DNA from: CAZBME01 sp964645835
Lineage (GTDB): Bacteria; Desulfobacterota; Syntrophia; Syntrophales; UBA8958
Length of the DNA: 64,000 nt
Reading direction: 5' to 3'
Assembly (NCBI GenBank): GCA_964645835.1
Contig: CAZYDG010000052.1
Span: forward strand, 25,526-89,525
Each line of letters starts with the position of its first letter. The first letter of the stretch is position 1. Positions 1 to 9,020 of this stretch are shown one piece after another. The position numbers and the translations under genes were made by a program. The notes below the pieces were generated by a model. The model was given only the letters and a program-made list of their open reading frames with translations, made no database searches and was not told the DNA's origin.

Positions 1-2
1 CG

Positions 3-1034
3 CTCATCCTTTCCAACACTCATAGCAAGGAAATCTTAGGGCAACTGGTCGGCACCCCCGGACAATTTGCCGAATACCGGGGTTGCTATCCCGACGGACG
101 TCCATACAAATCAGAAGATTGGCCGCTCAGCCGCTCCATTGCAACCGGCGAAATAGTATACGCGGAAGAGATATGGTGCGAACGGAACGACGGTACTAAT
201 ATTATCATAAGCGTCAATTCAGCGCCCGTTCGCGATTCGCAAGGACAAATTGTCATTGGCGTCAGCATTTTTCAAGACATCACTGAGCGCAAACTGGCGG
301 AAGATCGACTGGCACAACAGGCGGCACAACTTCAGGAACGCTCCGCCCAACTTGAAGAAATCAATAAGGAGTTGGAGAGTTTCAGCTATTCAGTGTCCCA
401 TGATCTCCGTGCTCCGCTTCGCGCTATTGATGGATTTTCACGAATGATACTCAAGCACAAGGGCGCCAACTTTGATGAAGATACCCTGAGAAAATTTAAT
501 ACCATCAGATCGAATGCCCAGCAAATGGGACAGCTTATTGACGATCTGCTTAATCTTTCGCGCCTGGGTAAGCAGGAAATGGCCCGTGCAAAGCTCAATA
601 TGGTTGATCTGGCCAACGAGGTCTGGAACGAGTTGCAGGTGATTAATCCGGACGGGATCATGGAATTGACCGTCGGTGACATGCCATATGCCTATGGAGA
701 CAGGACGCTGCTCAAACAGGTGTATATCAATCTTCTGGGAAATGCCGTGAAGTTCACAAAAAGATCCGTCGTCCCGACGATTAATGTTGGGGGCTATTCC
801 ACCGGACCCGAGAATGTTTATTATGTAAAGGACAATGGCGCCGGTTTTGATATGGCGCATTATGATAAATTATTTTGTGTGTTTCAGCGTCTGCATTCTA
901 CAGACAATTATGAAGGCACGGGCATCGGCCTGGCGATTGTCCAGCGCATTGTCCACCGCCACGGCGGGCGAGTCTGGGCGGAAGGCGAAGTGGGTAAAGG
1001 TGCAACCTTTTATTTGACCCTACCGGGAGAATGA
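3..1034 (+). CDS. PAS-domain sensor histidine kinase, C-terminal part (5' end outside window)
   Basis: The reading frame is open from the window edge, so the start lies upstream. About 90 residues of a PAS domain come first, ending in a PAC-like stretch (VSIFQDITERKLAE). A short coiled coil follows, then a HisKA domain with H-box SYSVSHDLRAPLRAIDGF (His at about residue 133 of the visible part). The HATPase has N-box INLLGNAVKFT, G1 DNGAGFD and G2 GTGIGLAIVQ. It autophosphorylates on His and passes phosphate to a response regulator that is not visible here. The H-box resembles that of phytochrome-like kinases. No receiver domain follows. The signal sensed cannot be deduced. Confidence 0.9.
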   Translation, partial: LILSNTHSKEILGQLVGTPGQFAEYRGCYPDGRPYKSEDWPLSRSIATGEIVYAEEIWCERNDGTNIIISVNSAPVRDSQGQIVIGVSIFQDITERKLAEDRLAQQAAQLQERSAQLEEINKELESFSYSVSHDLRAPLRAIDGFSRMILKHKGANFDEDTLRKFNTIRSNAQQMGQLIDDLLNLSRLGKQEMARAKLNMVDLANEVWNELQVINPDGIMELTVGDMPYAYGDRTLLKQVYINLLGNAVKFTKRSVVPTINVGGYSTGPENVYYVKDNGAGFDMAHYDKLFCVFQRLHSTDNYEGTGIGLAIVQRIVHRHGGRVWAEGEVGKGATFYLTLPGE

Positions 1035-1081
1035 AAAGGGTCAATTGACAGAAGGTTGCTCTTTATGAAATATGGAATTTC

Positions 1082-4000
1082 ATGGAGACACCGACCCCAC
1101 CGAAAAAAATCCTGGCCGCCAAGGCGCAAAGGATTCCACGCATAAGCTACGACGTTAAGCTTCCGATCACAGGCAGGAAGGATGATATAATCCGCTCCAT
1201 CCGGGATCACCAAGTGACTATTCTAACTGGTGAGACTGGTTCGGGCAAGACAACGCAGCTCCCCAAGATGTGCCTGGAGGCAGGCCGGGGACGGACGGGC
1301 CTCATCGGTTGCACCCAACCCCGCCGGGTGGCCGCCGTCACCGTGGCGACGCGCCTTGCCGAAGAGCTTGGCGAGGATATTGGGAGCACGGTCGCCTACA
1401 AGATCCGTTTCGATGAGAAAACAGGGCCAAAACCCCTCATCAAGATCATGACGGACGGCATCCTCCTGATCGAAGCCCAATCGGACCGTCTCCTGCGCCG
1501 TTATGACACCATCATCGTGGACGAGGCCCATGAGCGAAGCCTCAATATAGACTTCGTCCTGGGCATTCTCAAATTGATCCTTCCCAAGCGTCCAGATCTG
1601 AAGATCATCATAACATCAGCCACCCTCGATACGGAAAAGTTCTCTACGGCCTTCAATAAAGCCCCCATCATTGAAGTTTCCGGCCGTATGTATCCCGTCG
1701 ATGTGAAATGGCAGCCCATGGACCCCGATCTTGAGGAAAGCGGCGAATTTACTTATATCGACGCTGCTGTAGACGCCGCAACAAGCATTCTCGACCGTCG
1801 TGAGCGCGGCGATATGCTTATCTTCATGCCGACAGAACAGGATATATGGGAAACCTGCGAAAGCCTCGAAGGCCGGCATGGAAAGGACGCCGTAATCCTG
1901 CCCCTGTTTGCCAGACTGCCCTGGCATGAACAAAAAAAGGTTTTTCAATCTGCTGCCTTGTCCAAGATCATCGTTGCCACCAACGTGGCGGAAACATCAC
2001 TTACTATCCCCAATATCCGCTACGTCATCGACACTGGATTGGCGCGGATTTCCTATTACAATGCCCGGACCCGTACGGCAAGTCTGCCTATTCGCCCCAT
2101 ATCCCGTAGCAGCGCCGATCAGCGCATGGGGCGGTGCGGCCGCGTCCGGCATGGCATCTGCATTCGTCTATACAGCGAAGATGATTATCTGACACGCCCC
2201 CTTTATACACCACCGGAGATCCTGCGGTCGAACCTTGCAGGTGTTATCCTTCAGATGCTGTTATTGAAACTGGGAGACATTTTCGATTTTCCATTCATAG
2301 ACCAGCCTCAAAGAAAGAACATAGCAGATGCCCTGGACATCCTCCAGGAACTGGGGACCATACAGAAGCCAATCCGGAGAGACCTCCGGGAAAACGGTCC
2401 TCAACCCTTTGTCCTGACGGAACAGGGCCGGGCCATGGCCCGCCTGCCCATCGACCCCAGGGTATCACGCATCATCCTGGAAGGCAGCCGCCGGGGCTGC
2501 CTGGATGAGGCAGCCGTCATCGCCGCCGCTTTAAGTATCGTAGACCCCCGTGAAAGGCCACAGGACAAAAAAGCTCAATCCGATCAGATGCACGCACCCT
2601 TCAAGGACCTCACATCGGATTTTATGACCCTCCTTCGGATATGGACCAAATTCCACACCAACCTCGACAACCTCAAAACGCAGAGCAAGATGCGCAAGTT
2701 CTGTCACGACCATTTTCTGTCTTACAAGCGCATGCGGGAATGGCGGGACATCTACAAACAGATTACCCAAATCATTGAAGAAGGCCCACAGGACATTGCT
2801 TCCCGGGAAACCTCCGCTCAACCAACAGAGGATATGAACACCGCGATTCATAAGTCAATTCTCAGTGGCTTTCTCGGCAATATCGCCCAGAAGAAAGAAA
2901 AGAATCTTTATTACGGGGCTAAGGGCCGGGAGCCCATGATCTTCCCCGGCTCGGCCCTCTTCAACCATGGCGGCCCCTGGATCGTAGCGGCGGAGATGGT
3001 GGAGACGTCACGCCTGTATGCACGTATTGCCGCCAATATCGAGCCGGACTGGATTGAAGAAATCGGGAAGGTTTTTTGCCGTTCAACTTATTCGGACCCG
3101 CACTGGGAGAAGAACCGGGAAGACGTCGTGGCCAGCGAGAAGGTAACCCTCTTCGGCCTCACAATCATTCCCAAGCGGTCCGTCTCCTTCAGCAGGATAA
3201 ATCCCGAAGAAGCGTCAGCCCTTTTCATCAGGCAAGGTCTCATCCCTGGTGAACTGAAGAGCGCCTTGGCCTTTTTACGCCATAACCTGGCCCTTGTCAA
3301 ACGCCTGCAGGACATGGAAAACAAGACCCGTCACCACGATGTGATCGATGAAGAGGCCATTTTTCAGTTTTATGCAACGCGTCTTCCCGCCATTGCCAAT
3401 GTGAGCGGCCTGAAGAAATTAATCCATAAAAGGGGCTCCGATCTCTTTCTTCGGATGACCGAAGAGGATATTATCCTGCAGTCGCCCGATCATGAGATCT
3501 TGGCCACTTACCCCGATCAGGCCCTTGTCGACGGGGTTCCCCTCCGTCTGTCCTACCGGTTCGAACCGGGTAAAATTCACGACGGCGTGACGATGACAAT
3601 CCCCTCGGCCCTGCTTCCCGATCTCTCACCTAATGATCTCGACTGGGCAGTTCCCGGCATTCTGAAAGACAAGATTCACGGCCTTCTGAAAGGGCTGCCG
3701 AAGGAATACCGGAAAAAGCTGCCTCCCCTGCCGTCCCTTTGCGATCTTGTGCTCAAAGAGATGAAGCGGGGCGACAACTCGCTCCTGACCAATATGGGGC
3801 GATTTATCCACGACCGGTTCGGTATTTCCATCCCCGCCGCCGCATGGCCGACAGATCAACTGCCCGATCACCTGCGGATGCGCCTGGAGGTCATTGACGA
3901 AAAGGCCCATGTCTTGTCCGCAAGCCGCGATATTTCAGCCCTGCAAAAGACCATCCTTACCGGCGAGGAATCATCAGCTTTTGAAACGGCACGCCGTTTA

Positions 4001-4891
4001 TGGGAGAGAGAAGGATTTACATCATGGGATGTGGACGAAATTCCCGAATCCATCCCTCTGAAGGCGGGGAATATCACCGCAGGATACGCCTTTCCGGCCC
4101 TTGAGGCCCATGAGGGTGGAGTAAGACTTCATCTTTTCAAAAACAGATCCGACGCCCTCCGGCACCACCGGGCAGGAGTTCTGAGGCTTTATGAAATTCT
4201 GTATCAGGAAGACCTGCGCCACCTTAAAAAGGCCCTCGCCATTACCGGTAACTGGAAGATATGGGCTCCCGCCTTCGGCGGCGTCAAGGCCATCGAAAAG
4301 AGGCTCTATGAAAAGGTAATGGAGGATCTTTTTTCTGCCTCTGTGCGTACCAGGACCGACTTCGAACGCCATGGCGGCGAATCCCGCAAAAAAATGCTGA
4401 TCCGGGCAACCGAAATTATTCGCTTGGCCGCCCCCGTCGTGGAGGCCTATGCCGGAACCGTCGCCGTCCTTGACCGTCTGGAAAAGGCCAACGCCAAAAG
4501 CGTCACGGTCAGGCAGTTTATATCTGATCTTCGGCGCGAGCTTTCTTCCCTGGTACCCATCCCATTTCTCCAGATATACACTGAAGACCGCCTGAACGAT
4601 GTGATCCGTTATCTCAGGGCTTTGACGATCCGGGCAGAACGGGGTCTTGTCCACCTCGAAAAAGACGCCATCAAGTGGGCGGAGGTTAAGGTCTATGTGG
4701 ATAAACTAAAAGATATCCGCAGTGAAGTACATGATGGGTCGTCACCGGACAGGAAGGAGGCCGTGGAGGCTCTGGCCTGGATGATTGAGGAATTCAAAGT
4801 CTCCATATTTGCCCAAGAGTTGAAGACGCCCTACCCCATCTCGAAAAAACGCTTGAACGAAAAGATCACGGACATTGAAATGATGGAATAG
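1082..4891 (+). CDS. hrpA: ATP-dependent RNA helicase HrpA (DEAH box)
   Basis: This 1269-residue protein is close to the usual length of about 1300 for bacterial HrpA. Helicase motifs are in order: Walker A GETGSGKTTQ (residues 50-59), DEAH (147-150), SATLDTEKF (motif III) and QRMGRCGR (motif VI). The helicase-associated domain and a long DUF3418-type C-terminal half follow. In enterobacteria the family acts in mRNA processing and rescue of stalled ribosomes. The ATG at 1082 is the first in-frame start after the preceding kinase; no strong Shine-Dalgarno is visible. The gene stops at a TAG. It appears monocistronic, 47 bp behind the kinase. Confidence 0.95.
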   Translation: METPTPPKKILAAKAQRIPRISYDVKLPITGRKDDIIRSIRDHQVTILTGETGSGKTTQLPKMCLEAGRGRTGLIGCTQPRRVAAVTVATRLAEELGEDIGSTVAYKIRFDEKTGPKPLIKIMTDGILLIEAQSDRLLRRYDTIIVDEAHERSLNIDFVLGILKLILPKRPDLKIIITSATLDTEKFSTAFNKAPIIEVSGRMYPVDVKWQPMDPDLEESGEFTYIDAAVDAATSILDRRERGDMLIFMPTEQDIWETCESLEGRHGKDAVILPLFARLPWHEQKKVFQSAALSKIIVATNVAETSLTIPNIRYVIDTGLARISYYNARTRTASLPIRPISRSSADQRMGRCGRVRHGICIRLYSEDDYLTRPLYTPPEILRSNLAGVILQMLLLKLGDIFDFPFIDQPQRKNIADALDILQELGTIQKPIRRDLRENGPQPFVLTEQGRAMARLPIDPRVSRIILEGSRRGCLDEAAVIAAALSIVDPRERPQDKKAQSDQMHAPFKDLTSDFMTLLRIWTKFHTNLDNLKTQSKMRKFCHDHFLSYKRMREWRDIYKQITQIIEEGPQDIASRETSAQPTEDMNTAIHKSILSGFLGNIAQKKEKNLYYGAKGREPMIFPGSALFNHGGPWIVAAEMVETSRLYARIAANIEPDWIEEIGKVFCRSTYSDPHWEKNREDVVASEKVTLFGLTIIPKRSVSFSRINPEEASALFIRQGLIPGELKSALAFLRHNLALVKRLQDMENKTRHHDVIDEEAIFQFYATRLPAIANVSGLKKLIHKRGSDLFLRMTEEDIILQSPDHEILATYPDQALVDGVPLRLSYRFEPGKIHDGVTMTIPSALLPDLSPNDLDWAVPGILKDKIHGLLKGLPKEYRKKLPPLPSLCDLVLKEMKRGDNSLLTNMGRFIHDRFGISIPAAAWPTDQLPDHLRMRLEVIDEKAHVLSASRDISALQKTILTGEESSAFETARRLWEREGFTSWDVDEIPESIPLKAGNITAGYAFPALEAHEGGVRLHLFKNRSDALRHHRAGVLRLYEILYQEDLRHLKKALAITGNWKIWAPAFGGVKAIEKRLYEKVMEDLFSASVRTRTDFERHGGESRKKMLIRATEIIRLAAPVVEAYAGTVAVLDRLEKANAKSVTVRQFISDLRRELSSLVPIPFLQIYTEDRLNDVIRYLRALTIRAERGLVHLEKDAIKWAEVKVYVDKLKDIRSEVHDGSSPDRKEAVEALAWMIEEFKVSIFAQELKTPYPISKKRLNEKITDIEMME

Positions 4892-5278
4892 CAAAGACTT
4901 TGGACTCTCAGGATAACGATTGACCTGTTGGCAAATCGGCTTATCTGTAAATATATCGAAGCATTCCCCATGGAAGATTTCGGAAAGCTACTTTCCGTCG
5001 CCATTGCACATGGTAGTCCAGACAGACACATAAGGACTCCATTAGGCTGTTCACTTCTATTAAACTATCCCACAACATGATGAGGTTCCACCAGATACGG
5101 AGGGCAAACATGTCGTTTTATGCTTCTCCTACACTTGTTCCTATTACCATAAATACATGTTATTATATAGTTAATTAATAATTCTGATGCTCATTCATCT
5201 GTTGGCAGAGTCTTTGCTCTGGTTACTCACTATAATCAGACAAAAGTATTTTTCTGATAATAAATTGAGGGTAAAAAA
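4892..5278. other. Intergenic stretch without recognisable gene
   Basis: This AT-rich 387-bp gap lies between hrpA and a possible small ORF. No coding frame with a good ribosome site, tRNA, strong hairpin or known repeat was seen on either strand. The run around 5150-5270 is especially AT-rich and could hold a promoter for the small ORF. Confidence 0.4.
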
Positions 5279-5416
5279 ATGACCAGGCAAGAGATTCTAA
5301 AAGAAAAAGAAATCATATCATATATGATATTGGAAAAAATTCAAAATGCGCTAAAACCATACCAACTTGATGACTTGTTGGCACGACAAGCATGGTTAAG
5401 TTCAGAAATCAAATGA
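5279..5416 (+). CDS. Possible small protein of 45 residues
   Basis: An ATG at 5279 is preceded by GAGGG at 5267-5271, about 7 bases upstream, a good Shine-Dalgarno distance. The frame encodes 45 residues and ends in TGA. The product is charged and helix-prone (MTRQEILKEKEIISYM at the start), with no signal peptide or membrane segment. It resembles no family I can name. The evidence is only the ribosome site and the absence of a competing gene; it could equally be a chance ORF. Confidence 0.35.
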   Translation: MTRQEILKEKEIISYMILEKIQNALKPYQLDDLLARQAWLSSEIK

Positions 5417-5606
5417 GAAAGCAATAACATAAAAATGGCCAGCTTTAATATCAGAGACTTGCGGGCTAGTGATTGATATTATCTTTTTATTCTTCGCCTT
5501 GGACAGGAGTTTGCTCCAAACAGTTGAAGTCATTGGAAATCAACTGTGATGCCTTCCAATTGTTCTATACCACGCCGCACATGATAACACCCACGGAGAC
5601 ACAAGT

Positions 5607-6317
5607 ATGAAACACGTTATCCATACGTATCCAGGGGAAATGCACCGAAGCGGGCGTGCAGGCTGGTTACGTGCCGCCGTGCTCGGGTCAGACGATGCAA
5701 TCGTATCAACCGCGAGCCTTATGATAGGTGTCACAGCATCATCCGCTTCAATGGAAGTCATCCTGACCGCCGGCGTAGCGGGTCTTGTTGCAGGATCACT
5801 GTCGATGGCTGTTGGTGAATATGTTTCGGTTAGCTCGCAGCGCGATGCAGAACAGGCGGACGTCGAGCGGGAAAAGCGGGAGCTTACAGGCCATCCACAA
5901 GCTGAACTACAGGAACTTGCAAAAATCTATGTGAAGCGAGGCCTTGATGATGATCTCGCGATAAAAGTCGCTGAGCAACTCAGCACACATGATCGGCTTG
6001 GCGCACATATGCTGGATGAGCTCAGGATCGACCAAACATTCCTCTCGCGTCCTATACAAGCTGCTTGGATATCAGCTGCGAGTTTTGCGTTCTTCGCCTT
6101 GGTTCCAATTGTGGCTGTTCTCGTAGCACCAGCGGCTCTTCGCATCTTCGTGATCGCAGCTATCTCGTTGGTGTGCCTCGCGGCTCTCGGTGCGTTTGGC
6201 GGCTATCTCGGCGGCGCACCACTCGGTCGTGCATCGTTGCGCGTCATCCTCGGAGGCACTCTTGCAATGGCTGTGACCGCTGTAATCGGTAAAATCCTCG
6301 GCGTGTCCATAGGATAA
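5607..6317 (+). CDS. VIT1/CCC1-family iron/manganese transporter
   Basis: This 236-residue membrane protein has the layout of the VIT family (DUF125). The N-terminal helix holds the typical LGSDDAIVSTASLMIGV stretch. A second helix ends in AVGEYVSVSSQRDAEQADVE. A charged cytoplasmic metal-binding segment covers roughly residues 85-145, and three C-terminal helices follow. Family members move Fe2+ or Mn2+ out of the cytoplasm. The start at 5607 is preceded by a GGAGA-type ribosome site. It stands alone upstream of the hsp20 genes, with 231 bp and a separate promoter between, so co-transcription is unlikely. Confidence 0.88.
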   Translation: MKHVIHTYPGEMHRSGRAGWLRAAVLGSDDAIVSTASLMIGVTASSASMEVILTAGVAGLVAGSLSMAVGEYVSVSSQRDAEQADVEREKRELTGHPQAELQELAKIYVKRGLDDDLAIKVAEQLSTHDRLGAHMLDELRIDQTFLSRPIQAAWISAASFAFFALVPIVAVLVAPAALRIFVIAAISLVCLAALGAFGGYLGGAPLGRASLRVILGGTLAMAVTAVIGKILGVSIG

Positions 6318-6438
6318 AAGGATTGCTAGTTTCATTCATCAATTGTCAGAGGATAACGTAACCGAGTCCCTGACCGACTGGAACAATGAATTTTTATTCA
6401 TTCGTTTATCTGAAGTTTTAAGATCTTTTTCACCCCCC

Positions 6439-6466
6439 TTGACAACAAAAAAACCATGATTATTTT
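6439..6466 (+). promoter_or_regulatory. Probable promoter of the first hsp20 cassette
   Basis: TTGACA at 6439-6444, a 16-bp spacer and TATTTT at 6461-6466 match a sigma-70-type promoter. The same hexamers, spacer and flanks occur upstream of the second hsp20 cassette near 57.7 kb. Conservation of noncoding sequence between the two copies supports function. No CIRCE element and no clear sigma-32 match were found. Confidence 0.55.
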
Positions 6467-6548
6467 TCTGCCAAAAACATGTAATGCCTCATAATATCAG
6501 CATGGTAGGCGGTATATTTATCAATAATAAATAGAGGAGGTTTTTGAT

Positions 6549-6989
6549 ATGTTTGGATCATCTATTGGGAGTTTCAGAATAGGGCCGTTTAGGGAACTGC
6601 AGCGTTTGCAGCGTGATATTAATCGTGCTTTCTCAGGACTTGATCCCTACCTTTCAGTACAGGAATATCCCGTGCTAAATATATGGGGGAGTTCTGATAA
6701 CATCATTGTTACGGCCGAATTACCAGGTGTTAACCCCGATAAAATAAATATTGCCGTAGTCAATGATAACCTGACTTTGAGCGGATCAAGGGATCCGGAG
6801 GTCTTAAAAGAAGATGAGGCAAGTCATAGGAATGAGCGTAATTTCGGCAAGTTTTCAAGAAACATAAATCTTCCATTCGGCGTGGATGCAGACAAAGTTG
6901 ATGCCACTTATGAGAAAGGCATATTAACAATTTTTCTGCCGAGAGCAGAGAAAGAAAAGCCCAGGAAAATAAGCATTAAAGCATCGTAG
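6549..6989 (+). CDS. Small heat-shock protein Hsp20 (copy A)
   Basis: This 146-residue alpha-crystallin-domain protein binds unfolding proteins without ATP and keeps them refoldable. An N-terminal arm (MFGSSIGSFRIGPFRELQRL) is followed by the beta-sandwich (residues about 45-140), with the typical AELPGVNPDKINI and GILTIFLPRAEKEKPRKI segments. A strong GAGGAGG ribosome site lies 8 bases before ATG. It is the first of three hsp20 genes with short gaps. A nearly identical paralogue lies at 57178-57618 on the other strand. Confidence 0.95.
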   Translation: MFGSSIGSFRIGPFRELQRLQRDINRAFSGLDPYLSVQEYPVLNIWGSSDNIIVTAELPGVNPDKINIAVVNDNLTLSGSRDPEVLKEDEASHRNERNFGKFSRNINLPFGVDADKVDATYEKGILTIFLPRAEKEKPRKISIKAS

Positions 6990-7005
6990 AAAGGAGGTAA
7001 TCAAT

Positions 7006-7410
7006 ATGTCAACCGAATCAAATGAGATGACTAAACGGGAAGTCCTTAACCCTGTTGAAACGGAAAGGACAAGAACACAAAAAGTCTATTCACCGCGAGT
7101 GGATATTTATGAGACTAAGGATACCATAGTTCTGATTGCCGATATGCCTGGTATTGACGAAAATACTGTGGATGTCACACTTGAAAAGAATATTTTGACG
7201 ATAACGGGCGGTGTTCCGAACCCAAATTATGAAGGGTACTCAATTATTTACTCGGAATATGAAACCGGTGATTATCAAAGGGCGTTTACAATTTCTGATG
7301 ATGTGAATCAAGATAAGATTAACGCTACGGTAAAGAACGGCGTTTTAAAGGTAACCCTGCCTAAAGCAGAAAAAGTTAAAGCAAAGAAGATTGCTATTAA
7401 GGCAGCTTAA
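7006..7410 (+). CDS. Small heat-shock protein Hsp20 (copy B)
   Basis: This 134-residue Hsp20-family protein has a core alpha-crystallin domain (residues about 25-130) with IADMPGIDENTVDVTLEKN and NGVLKVTLPKAEK. It lies 16 bp behind the previous hsp20 with its own AAAGGAGG site, so the two are co-transcribed. Bacterial Hsp20 pairs often co-assemble, and the differing N-terminal arms of A and B would fit that; this is inference. A close paralogue lies at 56758-57162. Confidence 0.94.
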   Translation: MSTESNEMTKREVLNPVETERTRTQKVYSPRVDIYETKDTIVLIADMPGIDENTVDVTLEKNILTITGGVPNPNYEGYSIIYSEYETGDYQRAFTISDDVNQDKINATVKNGVLKVTLPKAEKVKAKKIAIKAA

Positions 7411-7437
7411 TATCGTTTTAACTGAAAGGAGAAAAAA

Positions 7438-7944
7438 ATGGCTATTAGAGATTTTTTGCCTTCGGTCTGGAAGAAGGGCGATCTAATTTCGAACAGGACA
7501 GAAGACCATCCTCTTTACTCCCTTCAGAAGGAAATGAACAGCATATTTGACAATTTTTTCAGGGGGTTTGATCCGATATTTCTCGGAAGAGAATATGACG
7601 GTTTTGGAAATTTTTCTCCGTCAATTGATGTTAAAGAGAATAACAACGATGTTATAATCAAGGTGGAACTTCCTGGAATGGATGAAAAAGATGTAGATGT
7701 ATCGCTTACTCAAAATATCCTGACAGTCAAGGGGGAAAAGAAGGAAGAAAAAGAAGATAAAAACAAGGATTTTTATCGTATGGAAAGACGATATGGCTCT
7801 TTCAGTCGTTCCATACCACTTCCGACAGGAATAAAGTCGGAGAAGGCTGAGGCGGTATTCAAGAAAGGCGTCTTAACGATAACCGTCCCAAAATCGGATG
7901 AAGCCAAATCGAAAGTGAAGAAGATTGAGGTAAAAACACAATAA
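7438..7944 (+). CDS. Small heat-shock protein Hsp20 (copy C)
   Basis: This 168-residue Hsp20 is the longest and most divergent of the three. An arm of about 55 residues precedes the domain, which holds VELPGMDEKDVDVSL and KGVLTITVPKSDEAKSK. A lysine/glutamate-rich loop (KGEKKEEKEDKNKDF) lies inside it. GAAAGGAG precedes the ATG. In the second cassette only the ribosome site and first codons of a homologue remain (56656-56730), so this gene was probably part of the ancestral cassette. Confidence 0.94.
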   Translation: MAIRDFLPSVWKKGDLISNRTEDHPLYSLQKEMNSIFDNFFRGFDPIFLGREYDGFGNFSPSIDVKENNNDVIIKVELPGMDEKDVDVSLTQNILTVKGEKKEEKEDKNKDFYRMERRYGSFSRSIPLPTGIKSEKAEAVFKKGVLTITVPKSDEAKSKVKKIEVKTQ

Positions 7945-7971
7945 CTTATAAATTTCCGAACGGATCGTATT

Positions 7972-7995
7972 CCTGCCGTTCTCAGGAGCGGCAGG
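7972..7995 (+). terminator. Hairpin after hsp20C, possible terminator
   Basis: CCTGCCG at 7972-7978 pairs with CGGCAGG at 7989-7995 across a 10-base loop. It lies 27 bp after the hsp20C stop. No U-tract follows, so it may act as a weak terminator or mRNA stabiliser. Confidence 0.35.
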
Positions 7996-8001
7996 AGTAC
8001 T

Positions 8002-8166
8002 GTTGTCGTTTCCGAAAGCTCAATAGTAAGAGTCTTTGGTACCGGAGAGATTGTTTCAGAAATTATACCAGAGATTTGGCTGCTATTACGTTATAGTCTA
8101 CACATGGAAGGTCATTATTCTGAACGCACCAATGACCGTTGAACAGTTATCAGCAAGGATAAATAG
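8002..8166 (+). pseudogene. Remnant of diadenylate-cyclase-like (DisA_N) gene
   Basis: Read in the plus frame, this stretch gives VVVSESSIVRVFGTGEI, then SEIIPEIWLLLRYSLHMEGH, an internal TGA and TVISKDK before a TAG. It matches nearly residue for residue the last 55 residues of the intact diadenylate-cyclase-like protein at 56031-56666. The first three quarters of the gene are gone. Its place directly after hsp20C mirrors the gene order of the second cassette. It is a relic, not a functional gene. Confidence 0.85.
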
Positions 8167-8318
8167 ATTTGACCAATTATCCATGAGATGGAGGATAAGA
8201 ACCTAAAGACATATTACCATAACGCCCAGATTGGCAGCATTCCAAAGGCCGTTGCTAACCGAATGACAATATCCCGTTAAGTCACTTTCGGCAAAGAGTC
8301 ATGATCTACTGGAAGACG

Positions 8319-9005
8319 CTACGCCCGATGCATGGCCAGGTGTTTTTCTATATAGGCCCGGACGCGGTCTTTGGGTTGAAAAATGCCGAAATGACCTTCA
8401 CAGAGAATATCGGCCTCCAGATCGAGGAGTTTATGCATTGATTCACGCCACTGCCCGATGTCCGATCCGAAAGCGGGCATAAATGGACCATGGATGTCCT
8501 GCCCGAAGAGGATGCGACGGCCGGCCCGATCCAGATAAAGTGAAATGGATCCCGGCGTGTGTCCCGGCGTATGGAGCCAGTGTATCTCTTCGGGCCCAAA
8601 CTGTAATGTATCCAGTTCCCCCGTAAGCTTCATATCAACCCGTGTCGGCGGGAAATCGGTCTGATACCAGTTAGCTGCCGTCCGCACAGGATCGCCTTCT
8701 TCGATGGCCCGGGCATCGGCTTCGTGGATGACGATCCGGCAGTTGAAACGGTCGCGAAATTCGGAGGCTGACCCGATATGATCGATGTGGCAATGGGTAA
8801 GAATGAGGTGGGAAATCTTGTTCGGATCGAGGCCCGCCCCTTCGATGTTGCGGATCAATAACTTAGTACTTCCCCCGGCGCCGGAATCGATCATGACCAA
8901 TTCACCACCAAAATCAATTACAAAGACTGTGGCATCATCGGAACGGGAGATGCCCGAACCTCCGACCAAATAAATTCCCTGAGCTATCTGCTCTGCTTTT
9001 CCCAT
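8319..9005 (-). CDS. Metallo-beta-lactamase-fold hydrolase
   Basis: This 228-residue protein has the zinc motif HCHIDH (residues 71-76), the second histidine in HTPGHTPGS, an aspartate in FGQDIHGPF and a late histidine in CEGHFGIF. These are the metal ligands of the glyoxalase II-like branch. The reaction is some hydrolysis, probably of a thioester or similar; the substrate cannot be told. It lies 15 bp downstream of pyrD on the same strand, so it may share that transcript. Confidence 0.85.
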   Translation of the reverse strand: MGKAEQIAQGIYLVGGSGISRSDDATVFVIDFGGELVMIDSGAGGSTKLLIRNIEGAGLDPNKISHLILTHCHIDHIGSASEFRDRFNCRIVIHEADARAIEEGDPVRTAANWYQTDFPPTRVDMKLTGELDTLQFGPEEIHWLHTPGHTPGSISLYLDRAGRRILFGQDIHGPFMPAFGSDIGQWRESMHKLLDLEADILCEGHFGIFQPKDRVRAYIEKHLAMHRA

Positions 9006-9020
9006 TGTTTATATCGCCTT

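Noticed and set aside
6439..6466. Sigma-32 heat-shock promoter for the hsp20 cassette
   Set aside because: CTTGAC is present, but the CCCCATNT element at the required distance is not; the sigma-70-type reading fits better.
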